From: Streptomyces griseoaurantiacus
GTDB taxonomy: Bacteria > Actinomycetota > Actinomycetes > Streptomycetales > Streptomycetaceae
Length of the DNA: 64,000 bases
Reading direction: 5' to 3'
Assembly: GCA_014656015.1 (NCBI GenBank)
Contig: BNBP01000013.1
Location: 58,441-122,440, forward strand
Part shown: piece by piece, positions 54,073-61,958 of the stretch
Position numbering within the stretch: the stretch's first letter is position 1
Layout of the letters: each line of letters begins with the position of its first letter
Notes under the pieces: model-generated
Told to the model about the DNA's origin: nothing
Database searches by the model: none
What the model saw: only the letters and a program-made list of their open reading frames with translations
Translations under genes and position numbers: made by a program

Positions 54073-55449
54073 CTACTCGGTCACCGGGCGAGCGGTGGGC
54101 ACGGCAGCGGTCGAGGAGGACGGCCCGGCCGCTTCGACGGCGACGGCGGGCCGGAAGGCGTCGAGCCGGGGCAGTTCGGGCACCAGGGCGGCGGTGTCGT
54201 GGCAGACGGCCGCCGCATCGTCGAGCGTGAGGTGTGGGGAGCGGACGCGGGACCAGCCGCCGGAGGAGTCCCCGACGACGGCGACGCCGGGGCGCTCGGC
54301 CGGGATGGCGGTCGCGGCCAGCGCGGCCTCAGGGGAGATGTCGGCGAGCGCCATGTTCGCCGAGGCTTCGTCGTTGACGCGGTGGCAGATGCGGCCGGAG
54401 AGCTGAGCGCGCAGCATCGTGGCGCCCTTGCCCAGTTCGGCGCCGAAGCGCTGTCCGCACACCTCCAGGAAGATGCCGGCCGCGCGGCCGAGCTGGGCGA
54501 GGCGGATGAGCTTGGTGACCATCGCGTCCCTCCGCTTCTCGTCGTCCTTGCTCGCGGCCAGGAAGAGTTCGGCGACCTCGTCGACGACAACCACGACCGG
54601 CACCGGCCGCACCGCTTCCGGCAGCCCCCACACGTCCGAGGTGAGCACGGCGTCCGGACCGGCACCGCTCCGCAGACCGATGAGCCGGAACCGGGCCTCC
54701 ATCTCCTCCAGCAGCACGTCGAGGAGTTCGTTCGCCCGGTCCGGGGTGTCCGCAAGCGCGGACAACCGGGGCGCGAACGGCGCCAGTTCGACGCCCCACT
54801 TGCAGTCGATGCCGACCAGGACGACCGACTGACGGGCCAGGCCGCACAGCAGGTTGCGCAGGTAGACGGACTTGCCGGACTGCGTGGCGCCGAGGATCAG
54901 TTCGTGCGGCACGGTGCGGAAGTCCCGCACGTGCCATACGCCGTCCTCCCGCAGCGCCAGCGGCAGGCACAGCGGACCGTCTCCCAGCCGATGCCGGGCG
55001 GGCCGCACTTCGGAGAGCACGTCCCAGCCGACCAGCCGTAGTTCCAGCCGCCCCGGTTTCGTGGGCCGGACGTGCACGGCGTGGGCGCCCCAGGCGTGCC
55101 GCAGCCGGTCGGCCGAGGCGGCGAAGTCCTCGGGAGCCTGCCCGGCCGCCATCCGCAGCCGCATGACGAGCCCGGACCCGGTCGGCCGGGGGAAGGAGTG
55201 GCGAGGAGGCACGGGTGCCGCCTGCCGCCCGATCATCCGGGCGGTGGCCCGGCGGACGGCCGAGGCCGGGACCGTCAGGCCGCAGGCGTCCATCGTTGCC
55301 CGGTAGGAGACGAGAACCCGCAGTGCGACGGCCGGATACCCGACCAGCCACCAGAACATCACCGGCATCCGACGGCGCACCACCAGCAGCGCGACAAGGA
55401 CCAGCAGCACCGGGAGCAGCACCCGGACGGTGTCGGCCACGGCGATCAA
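54073..55449 (-). CDS. tra: FtsK/SpoIIIE-type DNA transfer ATPase
   Basis: About 458 residues from a TTG that overlaps the upstream stop (TTGA). Two N-terminal membrane helices (VADTVRVLLPVLLVLVALLVV, MFWWLVGYPAVALRVLV) are followed by a linker and the motor domain with Walker A GATQSGKS, Walker B PVPVVVVVDEVAELF, and the RAAGIFLEVCGQRFGAELGKGATMLRAQLSGRICHRV segment of TraSA/FtsK translocases. A single such protein moves double-stranded DNA between hyphae in Streptomyces conjugation. The C-terminal 45 residues are Ala/Ser-rich. Confidence 0.93.
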   Translation of the reverse strand: MIAVADTVRVLLPVLLVLVALLVVRRRMPVMFWWLVGYPAVALRVLVSYRATMDACGLTVPASAVRRATARMIGRQAAPVPPRHSFPRPTGSGLVMRLRMAAGQAPEDFAASADRLRHAWGAHAVHVRPTKPGRLELRLVGWDVLSEVRPARHRLGDGPLCLPLALREDGVWHVRDFRTVPHELILGATQSGKSVYLRNLLCGLARQSVVLVGIDCKWGVELAPFAPRLSALADTPDRANELLDVLLEEMEARFRLIGLRSGAGPDAVLTSDVWGLPEAVRPVPVVVVVDEVAELFLAASKDDEKRRDAMVTKLIRLAQLGRAAGIFLEVCGQRFGAELGKGATMLRAQLSGRICHRVNDEASANMALADISPEAALAATAIPAERPGVAVVGDSSGGWSRVRSPHLTLDDAAAVCHDTAALVPELPRLDAFRPAVAVEAAGPSSSTAAVPTARPVTE

Positions 55450-55793
55450 CCCTGCACCGACGCCGGGGCGTTGACCATGACCGCGTCGGCCCGGTAGGCG
55501 ATGCCGTGCCGGGCCCGCCCGCCGAACTCGCTCTCCCACGGCCGGGCCACCAGACCCGACAGGACGACCGGCGCGCCCATCACCAGGCCCTCACCGATGC
55601 CCGGCTCAGGAACGGTCACCTTGATCATGTCCGAACCGCCGGCCGCGATGAACACCAGCTCCAGCACCATGAGCCGCTGGTTGGTCACCGGGTCCACGGC
55701 AACCTCACCGGTCTGCCGGTCCCGCACCTTCACCTCGGGCAGCTTCGTCACGAGGAGGGTGGCGGCCGAGGTGTCCACGGGGATCACACGCAT
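55446..55793 (-). CDS. Conserved AICE protein of unknown function
   Basis: 115 residues, MRVIPVDTSAATLLVTKLPE onward, a predicted beta-rich soluble protein (GLVMGAPVVLSGLVARPWE, GRARHGIAYRADAVMVN). The pattern of beta strands is like an OB fold, though that is not certain. It regularly precedes the FtsK-type gene in this family of AICEs, with overlapping stop/start, so it probably acts with it in transfer. First gene of its unit, with three CTAG-type boxes just upstream. Confidence 0.78.
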   Translation of the reverse strand: MRVIPVDTSAATLLVTKLPEVKVRDRQTGEVAVDPVTNQRLMVLELVFIAAGGSDMIKVTVPEPGIGEGLVMGAPVVLSGLVARPWESEFGGRARHGIAYRADAVMVNAPASVQG

Positions 55794-55826
55794 TGTCTGT
55801 ACCTCACTGAGTCGACGGATCTGCGT

Positions 55827-55920
55827 ACCCCCCTAGACAACGCAAGGAGGGAGCCACCCCAACTGTCTAGGGGGGTCGACATTCAAGGTAACCGACGGGC
55901 CATCAACTGTCTAGGGGGGT
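55827..55920. promoter_or_regulatory. Three CTAG boxes upstream of the tra unit
   Basis: TGTCTAGGGGGGT occurs at 55864-55876 and 55908-55920, and its complement ACCCCCCTAGACA at 55827-55839. The boxes are 37 to 44 bases apart and lie within 130 bases of the tra-unit start and of the convergent PP2C stop. CTAG is rare in Streptomyces DNA. Confidence 0.75.
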
Positions 55921-55953
55921 ATACGAGCGCGTGTCAGGTCGCGCCCGTGCGCG

Positions 55954-56775
55954 CTACGACAGCACCCAGTGAAGGACCGTCGCGTCGTCCCGCGCCTTCC
56001 CTCGCGGCCAGCGCCGACCGTCAGGGTCGCCGTCCTCGGCCTCACGCACGCTCCGAATCAGCTCATCCGGCCCGGAGGAGTCGAGGACCGCCAACGTCTC
56101 TTCCCAGTCGGAAAGTTCGAAGCGGTCGACGAGGCGCGTAGCCCCGTCGCTCAGCAATGTCACGGACGCCAGCGACTCCAGCGGAACCGTCCCCGTCAGC
56201 GCGTGTTCAGCCGCCCGCGGATCAGGACCGGCGATCCAGAAACCGCCCGACCGGTTCCGGAGCCCGGTCAGCGCATCGCGGTACTCGGCGAGCGCAGCGG
56301 CGTGTTCGGGCGAACCGGTAGGCAGCGCGTCGACCGGCCCGCGCAGCCGCGCGCCGACCTCGTCCAGGCGCCGGTCGGTGACCACGGTCGTACCGCCGTC
56401 CCGATCGGCCAGGAGAAGGGAGGAGTCGCCGAGGACGAGGTATTCCAGAGCTCCCGCGCCGAGCCGCGCGGCGACGACCGTACTCGTCGGGCTCGCCCGA
56501 TACGCCAGGTCACAAGTGTCCTCATGCAGGGACCGGACGAGGCCGATGGAGTCGGCCAGGCACTCGGCGAGCGGCCGGGCGGGGTGCGGGGTGATGCTGC
56601 GGAGCAGCAGGGCCCCCAGCGTCGAGGAGAACCAGGCGACGCCGTGCGTGCACCCGGTTTCGTTTCCGCCGACGCCGGCCCCGTCGAGGAGTACGGCGGC
56701 GCCGGGGGCGGCCGCGGCGAAGTCCTCGTTTTCCCGGTCGGGGTCGGCGGGCAGTGTGGCGAGGGCAGTCCTCAC
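55954..56775 (-). CDS. PP2C-type protein phosphatase
   Basis: 273 residues from a GTG that overlaps the preceding HTH gene (GTGA). It has the PPM/PP2C metal-site order: NEDFAAA near residue 17, AAVLLDGAGVG (DG motif), EYLVLGDSSLLL (GDS), TLLSDGATRLVD (SDG) and RDDATVLHWVL (DD). A canonical GDG is replaced by DGAG. It should dephosphorylate Ser/Thr phosphoproteins; the tightly coupled HTH protein may be its target or partner. It is the end of a two-gene unit on the minus strand. Confidence 0.82.
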   Translation of the reverse strand: MRTALATLPADPDRENEDFAAAAPGAAVLLDGAGVGGNETGCTHGVAWFSSTLGALLLRSITPHPARPLAECLADSIGLVRSLHEDTCDLAYRASPTSTVVAARLGAGALEYLVLGDSSLLLADRDGGTTVVTDRRLDEVGARLRGPVDALPTGSPEHAAALAEYRDALTGLRNRSGGFWIAGPDPRAAEHALTGTVPLESLASVTLLSDGATRLVDRFELSDWEETLAVLDSSGPDELIRSVREAEDGDPDGRRWPRGKARDDATVLHWVLS

Positions 56776-57623
56776 GAGGACGCCTCTTCGTCGTGCCGGT
56801 AGAGCGGGCAGAGCAGTTCGACGGACTGCGGTTCGCTGGTCTCCGGGTCGTACTCGACGCCCACCAGCGTGGAGAATCGGCGGTCCCCCACCTGCCCCCA
56901 CAGCGCGTTGAGGTCGTTGGCGAGCAGCTGCACGACGCCGAGCGAACCTTGCGTGTGAATGCCGGCGAGGGCCAGCAGCGAACCCCGGCCGTCCGGGCGC
57001 GAGAGCCTGCCGAGGTATCCGACGTCGTAGGGGCGGGCCGGATCGCTGTCCTGTCCTGAACGGTGCACGGTGCCGGTCTGCCGGTCCACTACCGTCCAGG
57101 GCCCGTCTTCCGCGCGCTCCCAGCGCAGTACCGGATCCTGTGCGTAGGTGTCCCACATCTCTTGCGACATGCGCGGGCCGCAGACGACGACCAGGCCCTC
57201 ACGGTTGAGGTCGATCTCCCCCGTCACCGGCACATGTTCCGACGTCACGCCGAGACCGTAGGAGCGCGCCAGGTCCTCCAGCCGCTTGCCGGAGCTGACA
57301 TCGTCCACGGCGACGACCGTCCGCCCGCGTTCGTCATCACGCCGCAGCGGAGTAGCAACGGTGACAGCACCCCGACCGAGGAAGGCCCCTTCCGGCGCCG
57401 GGCCGGTATGCCGGATCTGATGAATGCGCCCACGGCTCAGGCCGGCCTTCTCAGCGATCTGCGCGTACGACAATCCTTGCGCGTGCAGGTCCTGCACCAC
57501 GCGCCGGCGGAGGCGGGCCAGCTCTGTCACCTCCTGCTGCGCGTCGGCCAGCCGGGTCGTGACCTCACGCAGGAGCAGATACGGATCATCAATCGCCATG
57601 ATCCGTTGCAGCTCGTCCGACAT
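56772..57623 (-). CDS. Sigma-region-4-like HTH protein with an unassigned C-terminal domain
   Basis: 283 residues. Residues 35-75 form a sigma-70 region 4-like HTH (RRVVQDLHAQGLSYAQIAEK, then GLSRGRIHQIR). Residues 90-283 are a separate domain with LVVVCGPRMSQEMW, then DPVLRWERAEDGPWTVVDR, DVGYLGRLSRPDGRGSLLALAGIHTQGSLG and a Trp/Gly-containing end. I recognise this domain from other actinobacterial HTH proteins but not as a named enzyme family; the CGPxxS and AGIHxxGS motifs suggest ligand or nucleotide binding. A perfect palindromic operator lies 28 bases before the ATG. PP2C overlaps its end. It is the best candidate for the element's master regulator. Confidence 0.7.
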   Translation of the reverse strand: MSDELQRIMAIDDPYLLLREVTTRLADAQQEVTELARLRRRVVQDLHAQGLSYAQIAEKAGLSRGRIHQIRHTGPAPEGAFLGRGAVTVATPLRRDDERGRTVVAVDDVSSGKRLEDLARSYGLGVTSEHVPVTGEIDLNREGLVVVCGPRMSQEMWDTYAQDPVLRWERAEDGPWTVVDRQTGTVHRSGQDSDPARPYDVGYLGRLSRPDGRGSLLALAGIHTQGSLGVVQLLANDLNALWGQVGDRRFSTLVGVEYDPETSEPQSVELLCPLYRHDEEASS

Positions 57624-57650
57624 GACCACACCTCCTGGATATATCCAAGA

Positions 57651-57666
57651 GTCTAGGGCCCTAGAC
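57651..57666. promoter_or_regulatory. Perfect CTAG palindrome before the HTH gene
   Basis: GTCTAGGGCCCTAGAC, a perfect 16-base palindrome, 27 bases upstream of the ATG at 57623. It fits autoregulation. Confidence 0.75.
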
Positions 57667-57798
57667 GGAATGGGCGGGAGACGCCGACCCGTACGAACGT
57701 CGACCACGAAGAACCGAGACCGCCGCCGGGGCACACCCCGAGGGCTCACCCGGCACCACCCACAGCGCGACCCCGGACCATCCCCGAGCGGAGCACGC

Positions 57799-58188
57799 TC
57801 ACGCGCCCTCCCGCGCCAACTCGGCCCACACCGTACGGCCGTCGGGCCATTCCTTGACGCCCCAGTCTTTGGCGCAGGCAGCGATGAGCAGCAGCCCACG
57901 GCCACCTTCTTCCTGATTGGTCACGTCGCACAGATGCGGCACGTGGGGGCCGCCCTGGTCGACCACCTCAAGGCGAACCAGGTCGTGACCGAAGGCGACG
58001 ATCACGAGGAACCAGCCGCCGGCCGAACCGCTCAGCGAGTGCCGCACGGCGTTGGTGGCCAGCTCACTCACGATCAGGACGGCATCGTCGACGGGGCCCC
58101 GCTCGGCGAGCAGGGACGCCACGAAGTGACGGGCATGGGTCACCTCCTCGGCGAGGCCGGGGAAGGCACGGCACCACTTGGAGAGCAT
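57799..58188 (-). CDS. Anti-sigma-factor-like ATP-binding protein (HATPase_c)
   Basis: 129 residues from ATG 58188. It has a GHKL ATPase fold: VDDAVLIVSELATNAVRHS (N box), LVRLEVVDQGG (G1) and EEGGRGLLLIAACAKDWGV (G2). Such small RsbW-like proteins in Streptomyces often pair with DUF397/XRE proteins and control development or sigma factors. Here the neighbour 97 bases upstream is an XRE/DUF5753 gene and no DUF397 gene is present. A CTAG operator is placed 19 bases before the ATG. Confidence 0.85.
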   Translation of the reverse strand: MLSKWCRAFPGLAEEVTHARHFVASLLAERGPVDDAVLIVSELATNAVRHSLSGSAGGWFLVIVAFGHDLVRLEVVDQGGPHVPHLCDVTNQEEGGRGLLLIAACAKDWGVKEWPDGRTVWAELAREGA

Positions 58189-58206
58189 GGGAGAACACCT
58201 CAGTTC

Positions 58207-58222
58207 GTCTAGGGGGCTAGAC
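58207..58222. promoter_or_regulatory. CTAG operator before the ATP-binding protein gene
   Basis: GTCTAGGGGGCTAGAC, a near-perfect palindrome sharing both half-sites with 57651. Confidence 0.75.
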
Positions 58223-58270
58223 AGCATGACGGCAGAGTATTCCCACGCTTACTCAAGGAGCTAGGCATCC

Positions 58271-58287
58271 AGAGGAATTATTCCTCT
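58271..58287. promoter_or_regulatory. 17-bp palindrome between the XRE and ATPase genes
   Basis: AGAGGAATTATTCCTCT: perfect 8-bp arms around one base, at the XRE stop codon. It could be a weak terminator or the XRE protein's binding site. Confidence 0.55.
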
Positions 58288-59137
58288 AAGGGGTGACGGT
58301 GTCTCCCCACTCCCGGAACTGCTTCATCACCCGCAACAGCAGCTCCCGCACCTCACCACCGAAGACCGCCGCCCCCTCGAACCGGCCGAATGTCTCCTCG
58401 TACGCGGCCACCTCGGCCAAGTCGACCGACACCCGCTCACGGTCGAACGTCTCCACCACGACCGCCCGCCGGTCGCACAACGTGAACCCATGCCGGGGCA
58501 ACACCGGCACCGGCCGACGCCAGGGCACCACGCCGAGCCGTACCGTGCTCAGACTCTCGACAGCCAGCAGCCGGTCCAGCTGGGCGAGCATCAACGCCGG
58601 CGATCCCGGCCACGTCCGCAACACCGCTTCCGTCACCACGAACACCGACTCCCGACCCGGCTCATACAGCACACTCTGCCGCTCGACACGAGCGGCGACA
58701 GCACGACCGACCGCCTCAGGAGACGAACCCGGCGCACTCCCGAAGACGTGCCGGGCGTACTCCGCACTCTGGAGCATGGCAGGCAGGATGACGCACTGAA
58801 ACGACCGCACCAGCCGAGCGGACCGAACCTCTTCGTCAACGCTCGCAGCGGCAGGAGCCAAGTCGTCTGCCAGTTGCTCAGAACCCGCGGCAGCGACCAC
58901 GGCGGCCAGGAGGTCACGCACCTCGCGAGCCGACGACTCATCAAGGCCGAGGGCATCCAGGAGCCGGCCGAGAACATCGAAGCTCGGAACCATGCGCCCG
59001 GTCTCCACCTTGGACACAGTCGGCTGCCCCACACCAGCACGCTGCGCCAACACAGCACCTGTCAGGCCGGCCTCTGCCCGAAGCACACGAAGACGCCCAC
59101 CAAGCGCCCTCATCAGCTCCCGCCGCTCACTCCCCAT
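58286..59137 (-). CDS. XRE-family regulator with DUF5753 domain
   Basis: 283 residues from ATG 59137 (MGSERRELMRALGGRLRVLR). The HTH is at 13-70 (GLTGAVLAQRAGVGQPTVSKVETG). It is followed by the DUF5753 ligand or partner-binding domain: RSFQCVILPAMLQSAEYARHVF, ARVERQSVLYEPGRESVFVVTEAVL, and VRLGVVPWRRPVPVLPRHGFTLCD. This is the common WhiJ-like Streptomyces class, normally accompanied by small DUF397 proteins, none of which is seen here. It probably helps control the element or links it to host development. Confidence 0.88.
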   Translation of the reverse strand: MGSERRELMRALGGRLRVLRAEAGLTGAVLAQRAGVGQPTVSKVETGRMVPSFDVLGRLLDALGLDESSAREVRDLLAAVVAAAGSEQLADDLAPAAASVDEEVRSARLVRSFQCVILPAMLQSAEYARHVFGSAPGSSPEAVGRAVAARVERQSVLYEPGRESVFVVTEAVLRTWPGSPALMLAQLDRLLAVESLSTVRLGVVPWRRPVPVLPRHGFTLCDRRAVVVETFDRERVSVDLAEVAAYEETFGRFEGAAVFGGEVRELLLRVMKQFREWGDTVTP

Positions 59138-59347
59138 GCCCAGGGTTCTACACCACCAGCCAGCCGGACCATGATTCAAACTTTCTCTACTGGTTCAAGG
59201 CGGCTCGCTCCGCTCACCGCGCACGGCCCGGCCCCCGGCCGGGCCTGCGCTCCTGTCTCCGCCCCGCTCCAGCCCGGCCGGCGCCCGTGCCGCGCTCAAG
59301 GCAAGCAACCGCCTGATGCCAGAGAAGGGGTACGTCGCGGCTGGGGC

Positions 59348-59515
59348 GGTCGGCTCCGCGGCTTTACGGAGCCACTTTGGCGCGAGCCTCGCAGATCATG
59401 GCCCCAACGTCGTGCTTTACCGGGCAGGTCCACAGACTGCCCGACGCGCCGGAAGCTTACGGGGCCATGATCACTCGCGCCAAAGCAGCGCCACCCCAAA
59501 GCCGCTACGCCGACC
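59348..59515. other. Long imperfect hairpin, possible single-strand origin
   Basis: Nested inverted arms in order: GGTCGGC (59348), GCGGCTTT (59358), TTTGGCGCGAG (59376), GATCATGGCCCC (59394), CGGGCAG (59421), then their complements at 59437, 59461, 59474, 59498 and 59509. The whole 168-base stretch can fold into one stem with short bulges. It lies in a 420-base gap between the XRE gene and the CBASS operon. Rolling-circle plasmids carry such structures as single-strand origins. Other options are a transfer locus, a large terminator for the operon or a structured RNA. Confidence 0.65.
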
Positions 59516-59559
59516 TCTACCCTCGCGAACATAAGCCTGGCCGGGGCGAGGTCCGGGAC

Positions 59560-61305
59560 CTACTCGTTCTCCTTGAGCCAATAGCTTTCATCCATCTTAG
59601 GATCGGGGACCAGTGGACTTTCTTCAATCCTCATCTGCGTGGTCTCCATACGCCATTCCTCAATTGCTTCGCGAGCATCATTGAGAGCATTGCACTGTTC
59701 AGCAGAGAGATAAAAACGGAAAGACTTCACGGCATCCCAGAGCCGGTTAACCCGCTCCAGCTCGGGAGGACGCTGTGGCGCCAGAGCAAGGTAAGCGGCC
59801 ACAGCCCCATTAACTTCGCTTCTCAAAACACGACGCTGAAGATGTGGCAAAACGTCAATCCCGCCATCAGCGCTGTATACCACGACGATAGTCGCTGCTC
59901 GGCCGCTACCAAGATAGCGCACTGTGTTATTAAGTCGACTTCCCCGAGCAGGATCGCCTTCCCCCTTGGCTATACCGTCAAGGATCACACCGATCGCATG
60001 ACAATTTCCCTTAGGGTCAAGCAGCACAGCGCCATCCATGTCGGTGAGCTGTGTAAGCAAGCTCGGTGAGAGCAGAGACGGCTCGACCGCCCATGACTGG
60101 GGGGACAGTCGCTTTGCTTCCCCTTCTGCATCTGCAGAGATTACGAGCATCGCACCATGTCGGTGTTTACCGATGGCGCGAGCCGCCTGCACCAAAACGT
60201 CGCCATCCGATTCAGTAAAGAGCCGATCGCATAGGTCAAGGAGGTATTTTTCATCGAGTACATGCTTAGGCAAACTTGGAATTCCGTCACGGACGGCGAG
60301 CAAAGCTGTGCCAGCATGCGACAACTCCCAGTAACCCCGCCTCAAAAACCTAACGCTGAAGACTGATTCGGTAGCAGGATCGTAGTCAGGGCTTACTGTT
60401 CCGAGTCCGTAAATTCTCTCTCCATCCGAAAGCACGTCAGCGGTAGGCCCACCTCCTTCCAGGAGTTTACGGATAGCAAGGGTATTGCGACTGTCGACTG
60501 GACTAGCTAACTTCACACTTACATCAATAGCTGAATTATCCGCTTCAGCCAACACCAAGCGTCCGGCACCTTCACGACCTTCATACGGCAGCGCCGAAAG
60601 CTGATTCATGAGCAAGTGAAAGTCACTCGCAAACCAATAATGGATGCAATACATCATAGTGCGCAACATATGTTCTGTGGCTGTTCGCACGATCTCACCT
60701 GTACTGGCACCCAAACTCAATTCAGAACCGGCCTCCGGCAAATACAAACTTTTCGCCGCTCGCCCGAGAATCTCCCAGATAATTGCATGAACGAGTGATT
60801 GAAGCACTGGCATTCGATCACTCATAGTTGTTGAGATCTGCGGCGCGCGAGCAACCGCCTGCTTGTCGGTTCCAATAATTACGTGCACATCATAGTCACC
60901 GACCTGCACAGAGTTACTAGCGAAGAAGATTCGCTCAGATTGCCCTTCCAATGACCCTAGGGTTTCTTCGAGAGTCTCTGCCCGCATCCGGTTCATCAGA
61001 GACTCCTGGCGGAGCTTGCTCACTCTCGGATGGCTATACAGAACGCTGCTCTCAGGATTATTTCTGTACTTCTCAACCGCGAGCCGCTGCACGTCAGAGA
61101 AATCCTCTGTCTTATAGAGGCCATCTCCCTGCTCTACACAGACCGGAAACTTGTGTCCGTCAGTCACCTCAAATCCGACGAGGATGCAACGAACATAGGT
61201 TTTAAACCCGATCTCCTCGAATGCACGCTCCACCTCGAATTCGACCGAAGATCGAAAGCTATGCTGGAAGCCCCACATGAATTGTTCGATGACGCGCCCG
61301 CCCAT
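59560..61305 (-). CDS. CBASS-linked protein with a DisA_N/DAC-like domain
   Basis: 581 residues. The C-terminal third holds a diadenylate-cyclase-like core: LTDMDGAVLLDPKGNCHAIG (DGA at 424-426), the RGSRLNN box at 454-460 in place of the DisA RHR motif, and AATIVVVYSADGGIDVLPHL. The first 400 residues have no match I recognise and no membrane helices; they include RGYWELSHAGTALLAVRDGI. Related DAC-fold domains (DACNV and others) are proposed nucleotide sensors rather than cyclases. The ATG at 61305 follows the effector stop by 8 bases, so the gene is the third member of the CBASS operon. GC content is far below the element backbone. Confidence 0.7.
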   Translation of the reverse strand: MGGRVIEQFMWGFQHSFRSSVEFEVERAFEEIGFKTYVRCILVGFEVTDGHKFPVCVEQGDGLYKTEDFSDVQRLAVEKYRNNPESSVLYSHPRVSKLRQESLMNRMRAETLEETLGSLEGQSERIFFASNSVQVGDYDVHVIIGTDKQAVARAPQISTTMSDRMPVLQSLVHAIIWEILGRAAKSLYLPEAGSELSLGASTGEIVRTATEHMLRTMMYCIHYWFASDFHLLMNQLSALPYEGREGAGRLVLAEADNSAIDVSVKLASPVDSRNTLAIRKLLEGGGPTADVLSDGERIYGLGTVSPDYDPATESVFSVRFLRRGYWELSHAGTALLAVRDGIPSLPKHVLDEKYLLDLCDRLFTESDGDVLVQAARAIGKHRHGAMLVISADAEGEAKRLSPQSWAVEPSLLSPSLLTQLTDMDGAVLLDPKGNCHAIGVILDGIAKGEGDPARGSRLNNTVRYLGSGRAATIVVVYSADGGIDVLPHLQRRVLRSEVNGAVAAYLALAPQRPPELERVNRLWDAVKSFRFYLSAEQCNALNDAREAIEEWRMETTQMRIEESPLVPDPKMDESYWLKENE

Positions 61306-61313
61306 GGCACCCC

Positions 61314-61958
61314 CTATTTGTCGCCCACAAAAGGGCTCGTGTGGTTGAAGCCATCAGCCGCAAAGGCTGAGTCAGCACTGCTATAGCGGACAGGAGACCA
61401 TTCAGAAAACCGCAACTCACCATCCGTGCGACGATCGGTGAAGTAGGCGCCTTCCAGCCCCTCCCCAAGCTGCGCACCAATATAAACCTCAGCGGCTCCC
61501 TTGTGGCGCTCGCTGCGGTCACGTACACCAGGCCGAGGCGTATTGACGTACTGCCAACTCAACCGCCAACGGCCGTCAGGATCATGAATGAGCTTGGCGT
61601 GCTCAGAAATCGACTTCGACTCTCCGGTGAAGAGCGTTACCGTCCACTTGGACGCCGACTGTGAGACATAAATAGCCGTAGGAATCGGTGGCACGTTCGA
61701 ACCATCCGGGTGCACGTAAGAAGAGACCAGCTCACCACGCCACGTTCCGGAGATCAACGGCACCCCCGAAAAGTACCGCACAATTTTCCACTTCCAGATG
61801 AATCGCTCCCACAAGGCGAACGCTAGGGCAGCGACCGTTCCGGCAATGGAGTAAATGCGTAGTGGTACTTGCGAGAAACCCTGACCAGCGAGCAGCGCGA
61901 GCACTAGCCACACTAGTGCTGCGATACCGATACCAATGCGAGCCTTAATGTTCTCCAT
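61314..61958 (-). CDS. cap15: Cap15-like CBASS effector (two membrane helices plus beta barrel)
   Basis: 214 residues from ATG 61958, sharing one base with the CD-NTase stop (TAATG). Two N-terminal membrane helices (IGIGIAALVWLVLALLAG, IYSIAGTVAALAFALWERF) are followed by a beta-rich domain with GTWRGELVSSYV, AIYVSQSASKWTVTLFTG, WRLSWQYVNTP, AAEVYIG and EGAYFTDRRTDGELRF. This is the S-2TM-beta layout of Cap15, a cyclic-nucleotide-activated effector that oligomerises in and disrupts the inner membrane to abort infection. Position directly after the CD-NTase supports it. Confidence 0.82.
   Translation of the reverse strand: MENIKARIGIGIAALVWLVLALLAGQGFSQVPLRIYSIAGTVAALAFALWERFIWKWKIVRYFSGVPLISGTWRGELVSSYVHPDGSNVPPIPTAIYVSQSASKWTVTLFTGESKSISEHAKLIHDPDGRWRLSWQYVNTPRPGVRDRSERHKGAAEVYIGAQLGEGLEGAYFTDRRTDGELRFSEWSPVRYSSADSAFAADGFNHTSPFVGDK

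Noticed and set aside
59377..60069. Plus-strand frame opposite the DAC-like gene
   Set aside because: It runs through the hairpin region and the antisense of a conserved domain, with no family match.
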